Shown here: in pieces, positions 60,184 to 64,000 of the stretch
How positions within the stretch are numbered: position 1 is the stretch's first letter
How the letters are laid out: each line of letters opens with the position of its first letter
Assembly (NCBI GenBank): GCA_977006965.1
Contig: OZ345360.1
Span: 930,001-994,000 of the forward strand
Direction of reading: 5' to 3'
DNA: 64,000 nucleotides
Source: Phymatolithon calcareum
Taxonomy: Eukaryota; Rhodophyta; Florideophyceae; Hapalidiales
Notes under the pieces: model-generated
What the model was told of the DNA's origin: nothing
The model's database searches: none
The model's input: the letters and a program-made list of their open reading frames with translations, nothing else
Position numbers and translations under genes: made by a program

Positions 60184-61902
60184 TCATTGTCCTCTACACT
60201 CTGCACTATAACGATGCACTTCACCATTAGCGTGTCCGGTAAGCAAAGCAGTGGCATCGGAGCACCAAGCAACTCCGGGACGTCTCCACAGACTATCTCC
60301 TCCCGTCTTACTCGCTGTATACACTTCTTCCTTGATTATGCCGCCTTTCTTCTTCGTCGAGAAAATAACATGTTTGCTTGTCGACACGGCACATCCGTAC
60401 AATCCCGAATAGTCTATGCAAACATTCATGTCCCCACCATTTTCCTCAACCTTAATTTCCTTGGCAATCTTATGTTTTCTCAAGTCCCAAAGTGCCACAG
60501 TGCCATTAACAGCAGCGCCAAGATAATACCCGTTTTCACTCATGCTCAGTCCAGAAACACCGACATTTCCAGCACTCCAATCGGCTGCAAAATTTGCCAG
60601 CGATTTCATCGTTCGCACGTCCCACATCTCTAATGACCCGTTAGCGCATCCAGTCGCAAACAAAATTCCATCAGGATGAACCTTGCCTGATCTGTAAAAC
60701 ATACTCTCACCGCCTCTTTCGCCTGCCTTCCTCGACAGAACCTTATTAGTCTCCAAGTCTCTCCACGTCCAAGTTCCATTTTCTGCGCATGAGAATACCA
60801 CGCTGTTGTTAGGATGTATGTCGATATCCACAATTCCCGATCCTTCATCGGCAACGTAGCGTGCTTCTGAGCTCTTCGAGTAGTCCCATACCCGTACGCA
60901 GCCATCTCCGCCGCCGCTCACGAAAATGTCAGACTCGCTAGATGCTGGTCGTGCCAAACATGTTACCCCGCCATGGGCCGAACCGTGTTGCAAGTCTCGA
61001 TTTTCCACAGTTTCAAGAGTGTCCACATTTAAAAATGACACTTTTCCACTGCCATACCCCGCAACCGCACACTTCGCGTCCATAAGCAAAATGCATGTCG
61101 ATGGCGATTCAGTTTCTGGTGCACTTTGACTAATGTTGACAAACGATTTCAAGTCACTTATTTGTACCAGTTCCTTTGATACCTTTCTTGCTTTTCGCCG
61201 CGTTCGAAGACCCTCGGATTGCTTTTCAATCTTCTGCAGCACTTCCTGGGGGAGCGCTTTTGGCTCAGTAGGTTCTTTTTCCGACGCTGTGTTTTCTGCG
61301 ACATCTTGGGTGCTATCTTTTCGTCGCTTCACTTGCGGACCTACAGAATTTTCATTCTCTGTTTCCACAGCCTTAGATTGCACCGCCATGGCATCATCTC
61401 CTTCCGTAGCATTCGCAGCAGTATTCCCATTTCCATTGGATTGTTCCAGCTGACTAGACTTCCGTTTTACCGCTGACCGCGGTTCCTCTTCTGCCTCAAC
61501 TGGGTTCTTGAGGGCTTTCTTCAATTCCTCTTTTTCGTCCAGAAGTCTAGATATCACCCTTGTGGCGGCATCACATTGATACAACGCGTGCGCGAGTTCC
61601 TGCTTTGTTTTGTTGAGCGATTTCTTCGTATTGTGGCTCTCGAGCATTAAAGAATCCCATTCGCTTTGTAAATGCTGCAACAGACCAGGAAAAGAAGTCG
61701 CAGATGATGAGATGGGACGGGCATGCTTCCCTGACGTCTTCACGGCGATGAGATCGTCTGATGTCAGGTCCTCGCCCGTTTCGGGACATTTTCCACCGGT
61801 GGCAGTAAGAGCCTTTTCAATTAAGCGTTTCTCAAACACTAATCCGCTCTTCCTTGACACCACAGGCTCTTCCGGAATTTCGCCAGAGATTGCGCAAAAC
61901 AT
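60184..61902 (-). CDS. PRPF19: PRP19-like U-box/WD40 E3 ubiquitin ligase, splicing factor
   Basis: Central subunit of the NineTeen Complex, which ubiquitinates spliceosomal proteins during activation and acts in DNA-damage response. From the Met at 61902 the product has 572 residues. A U-box lies at the extreme N-terminus (MFCAISGEIPEEPVVSRKSG, VFEKRLIEKAL, CPETGEDLTSDDLI). The Prp19 tetramerisation coiled coil follows (WDSLMLESHNTKKSL, ATRVISRLLDEKEELKKAL), then an acidic linker of about 100 residues. A seven-bladed WD40 domain completes the protein (FVSGGGDGCVRVWDYS, IHPNNSVVFSCAENGTW, FATGCANGSLEMWDVRTMKS, LTGHANGEVHRYS). The frame continues upstream to 62139, but PRP19 proteins begin right at the U-box, so 61902 is preferred. 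No intron. Confidence 0.93.
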   Translation of the reverse strand: MFCAISGEIPEEPVVSRKSGLVFEKRLIEKALTATGGKCPETGEDLTSDDLIAVKTSGKHARPISSSATSFPGLLQHLQSEWDSLMLESHNTKKSLNKTKQELAHALYQCDAATRVISRLLDEKEELKKALKNPVEAEEEPRSAVKRKSSQLEQSNGNGNTAANATEGDDAMAVQSKAVETENENSVGPQVKRRKDSTQDVAENTASEKEPTEPKALPQEVLQKIEKQSEGLRTRRKARKVSKELVQISDLKSFVNISQSAPETESPSTCILLMDAKCAVAGYGSGKVSFLNVDTLETVENRDLQHGSAHGGVTCLARPASSESDIFVSGGGDGCVRVWDYSKSSEARYVADEGSGIVDIDIHPNNSVVFSCAENGTWTWRDLETNKVLSRKAGERGGESMFYRSGKVHPDGILFATGCANGSLEMWDVRTMKSLANFAADWSAGNVGVSGLSMSENGYYLGAAVNGTVALWDLRKHKIAKEIKVEENGGDMNVCIDYSGLYGCAVSTSKHVIFSTKKKGGIIKEEVYTASKTGGDSLWRRPGVAWCSDATALLTGHANGEVHRYSAECRGQ

Positions 61903-64000
61903 GACGAGCGCAAATTCAGTAATAGAGTCGCGTCGGATCCGGGACACAGTCACATGTGCAGCATTGACACTTTCCGCAGACGCTCGCACCAGAAATGGAG
62001 AGGACGAGCAGTTCTCGAGATTTCGTGCCGAGTCAGCTGAATAAGAACGAGGACCGATTCCCGAAGCGAGCCGCGGCCGTTGGCTAGTGGTCGCGGAGGC
62101 AAGAGGTGACGGTCGGACACTGCGGGCGACCGTGGTCAACTGGAGCGTGAAAAATAAAAGTTTGAAGTTTAAATTTTGATACTGTACTGAAAAGAAAATT
62201 TGACCAATAGTTTCACTCCACGCTGCACACGTGCAAGAAGTTCATGCCGAATCAAGAGCTTTTGAGGGGAAGATACATGCGAATTTGACCAACTGCAGTT
62301 GGTCAAATTCGCATGAACTAGAATTTTCAGAAATTTAGAGAACCAGACTTGATGTATATGGAATCCTATGATAACATCAGAAGTCTGAATGCGATATGAT
62401 AGCCGGCTTCGAATTCTATAAGCATGCATGCGCATGCATAATATGTGAATGCTTTTAGAAAGGGACGTAGCTGGCTAGAGCGGTGCACTGATTGCAGCCG
62501 TGTCGGTAATCCGACAAATACCCCAGAGGGCCCAGAAATGGCGCCAAGAGACGGGACCTCTTTTGCAGCGTGCCACATGCCGCCTTACGCGACTACTCGA
62601 TATGCAAGAGTTGAATGCTCTCAGAAGTTTAACTCTCCACCAAACAAACTTGAAAGATCTGCATCGCATTCTGCTGAGCTGTATTATGAAGGACCAATCA
62701 GAGCGATTGTCCTTGATCTTCTGACACGCAAAACCAATGTTCAGGGAACGTAATAGGCGCCGCGGATCACAGCATTGCGGGAAAGAGCCGGAGGCAACGA
62801 GAGGGGGATAATAGTTCTTCTCCGTCTACGAATCGTTTTCAGAAGCGCGAACTGCAGTATTGAGCTGATGTCCTATTATTAGGGGATTGTCTGCCAAGGG
62901 GATGGCGAGCAATTGCTAGCTTGTCTGAAATGAAAATGTCCGAACTTGATTTTTTCGAAGGACATGCTCCCGATATGGCGAGACTTCTGTGTGGCCGAGC
63001 TTCACATCGAGAGCTGCTACAAATATAATATATTATACATTCTTGACTTCCACTTCACATGACGGGTAAACTTTTTACTCGATACGGGGCTTGAAGGGGC
63101 AGACGTGATAGTGAGTGAGCCTCTCTCAGACCGGCTGCATCAAGGAATGTTTAAGATAACTGGATTATGTAGGATGATCTATCTAGTTGTTATTGGTTGG
63201 CTTTACTAGATGTGTATCGGTGAGTTGTCCGATATCTAATTGTCTCTCAGTCCGAGTCAGCAACGAAGAAGCACCGTTTAAGGCATGCTTCCTCGAGCAG
63301 ACAATGGTCAAAAGTAAGAAGATCAGGTTGTCGATGTATTGAGATCGACACTCGGCAAATGCCAGAAGTAATTAAAGCTGCTGCATCTTGTGGAAAGAGC
63401 CCACATCAGATATACATTTGCGTTTGCTCTCCAGATGGAAACTTTGATCTGCAGCCTCTGCGCATTATTGGAGGCTGAATTGGACGTGAGATGTGCACGC
63501 ACCTGAAAAAAACAGACACGCGAGCTGCTCGTGAGAACAAGGTAAGAGAAACCAGAAGGCAGAATCGCAGAAAATATTCATTTCTCGTTCCGCCTAAGGC
63601 TGATGTTTAATCGAGAGCCATTGTGGAGAAAATCAATACTGGGTGAGTACTTTGGTATCACAGCGGCAATTGAGCTGCTTGCGATCCAACGCATTTTATT
63701 ATCATCGCAGATGTGCCGTTCTGTGGAAGATGAGTGCAAACGACTCACATGTGCACTTGTTGGTAGACAACTACGAATCGAGGAGGTCATGATTGACCAT
63801 ACTAAGCTACATTAGAAAATCATTCGAAAAGCGAGCCTTGTTAGACCTAGGTGAGGCATTGGGAGCTTTTTAAATTAATTCTTATATATCCCCGATCAGT
63901 GCGAAGTGGAGCACGAGAAAATATTATCATCTCCAATCTTTCCACAAAGAACCTCAAGACTGTTACTACTTTGCCATGGTTGAGATGCGCTCTCCTCCAA
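61903..64000. other. Region upstream of PRP19 to window end
   Basis: The first 240 bases are open in the PRP19 frame but probably 5' untranslated. TACTGTA occurs at about 62179, and a 40-bp perfect palindrome at 62276-62315. From 62400 to 64000 I recognise no gene; short frames at 62445-62753 and 63578-63815 are unremarkable. Confidence 0.4.
62276..62315. repeat. 40-bp perfect palindrome
   Basis: Two 20-base arms (CATGCGAATTTGACCAACTG and its complement) with no spacer, upstream of PRP19. Confidence 0.95.

Noticed and set aside
1-64000. CRISPR arrays, rRNA genes, bacterial operons
   Set aside because: No regularly spaced direct repeats, no rRNA core sequences, and gene structure is eukaryotic throughout.

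Overview
The window is nuclear DNA of a photosynthetic eukaryote, most likely a unicellular red alga. I recognise about twenty protein genes. Several are plainly eukaryotic: NEDD1, aladin, RPA3, EMC6, PRP19, glucosidase II alpha and mitochondrial pyruvate dehydrogenase E1 beta. Four products carry plastid-type leaders: a thylakoid-lumen TPM protein, arogenate dehydrogenase, an NTF2-like protein and a Cof-type HAD phosphatase. All four leaders have a phenylalanine within the first nine residues, the F-motif known from red algal and glaucophyte transit peptides. Introns are few, about 80-130 bp, GT-AG, and some have CTAAC or CTGAC branch sites. The species assignment is inference.

Layout. 1-3021: 3' part of a cryptochrome/photolyase-family gene whose C-terminus looks like an RFX-type winged helix. 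4022-8188: RPA3 and NEDD1 tail to tail, then SMUG1. 8737-21830: membrane-anchored GH5 enzyme, UVR/NTF2-like plastid protein, glucosidase II alpha, UBX protein, TPM lumen protein, PDHB, arogenate dehydrogenase and a TXNDC9-like protein. 21831-25493: no gene recognised, but two long imperfect hairpins. 25494-29090: a DWDD-type HAD-like protein and aladin. 29091-33118: no intact gene, one decayed reading frame and one 47-bp palindrome. 33119-42194: a giant Sel1/ARM-repeat protein and a BET-type bromodomain protein. 45745-51308: a DUF1295 protein, EMC6 and a coiled-coil protein. 51640-54800: a mobile-element graveyard with a Fanzor/TnpB-like remnant, a tRNA-like A/B-box pair, a terminal-inverted-repeat pair and a non-LTR retrotransposon 3' remnant. 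56263-62139: a four-exon HAD phosphatase, a small unknown gene, a cluster of perfect palindromes, and PRP19.

Roughly half of the window is coding. Genes are monocistronic, and many neighbours converge with short 3' gaps. No operon or pathway cluster is seen; the genes serve DNA repair and replication, microtubule nucleation, splicing, ER quality control, nuclear pores and plastid or mitochondrial metabolism independently. The two strongest leads are the cryptochrome-RFX fusion, a candidate one-protein light-responsive transcription factor, and a set of sequence-unrelated, nearly spacer-less palindromes in intergenic DNA, together with a strongly over-represented TACTGTA/TACAGTA heptamer.
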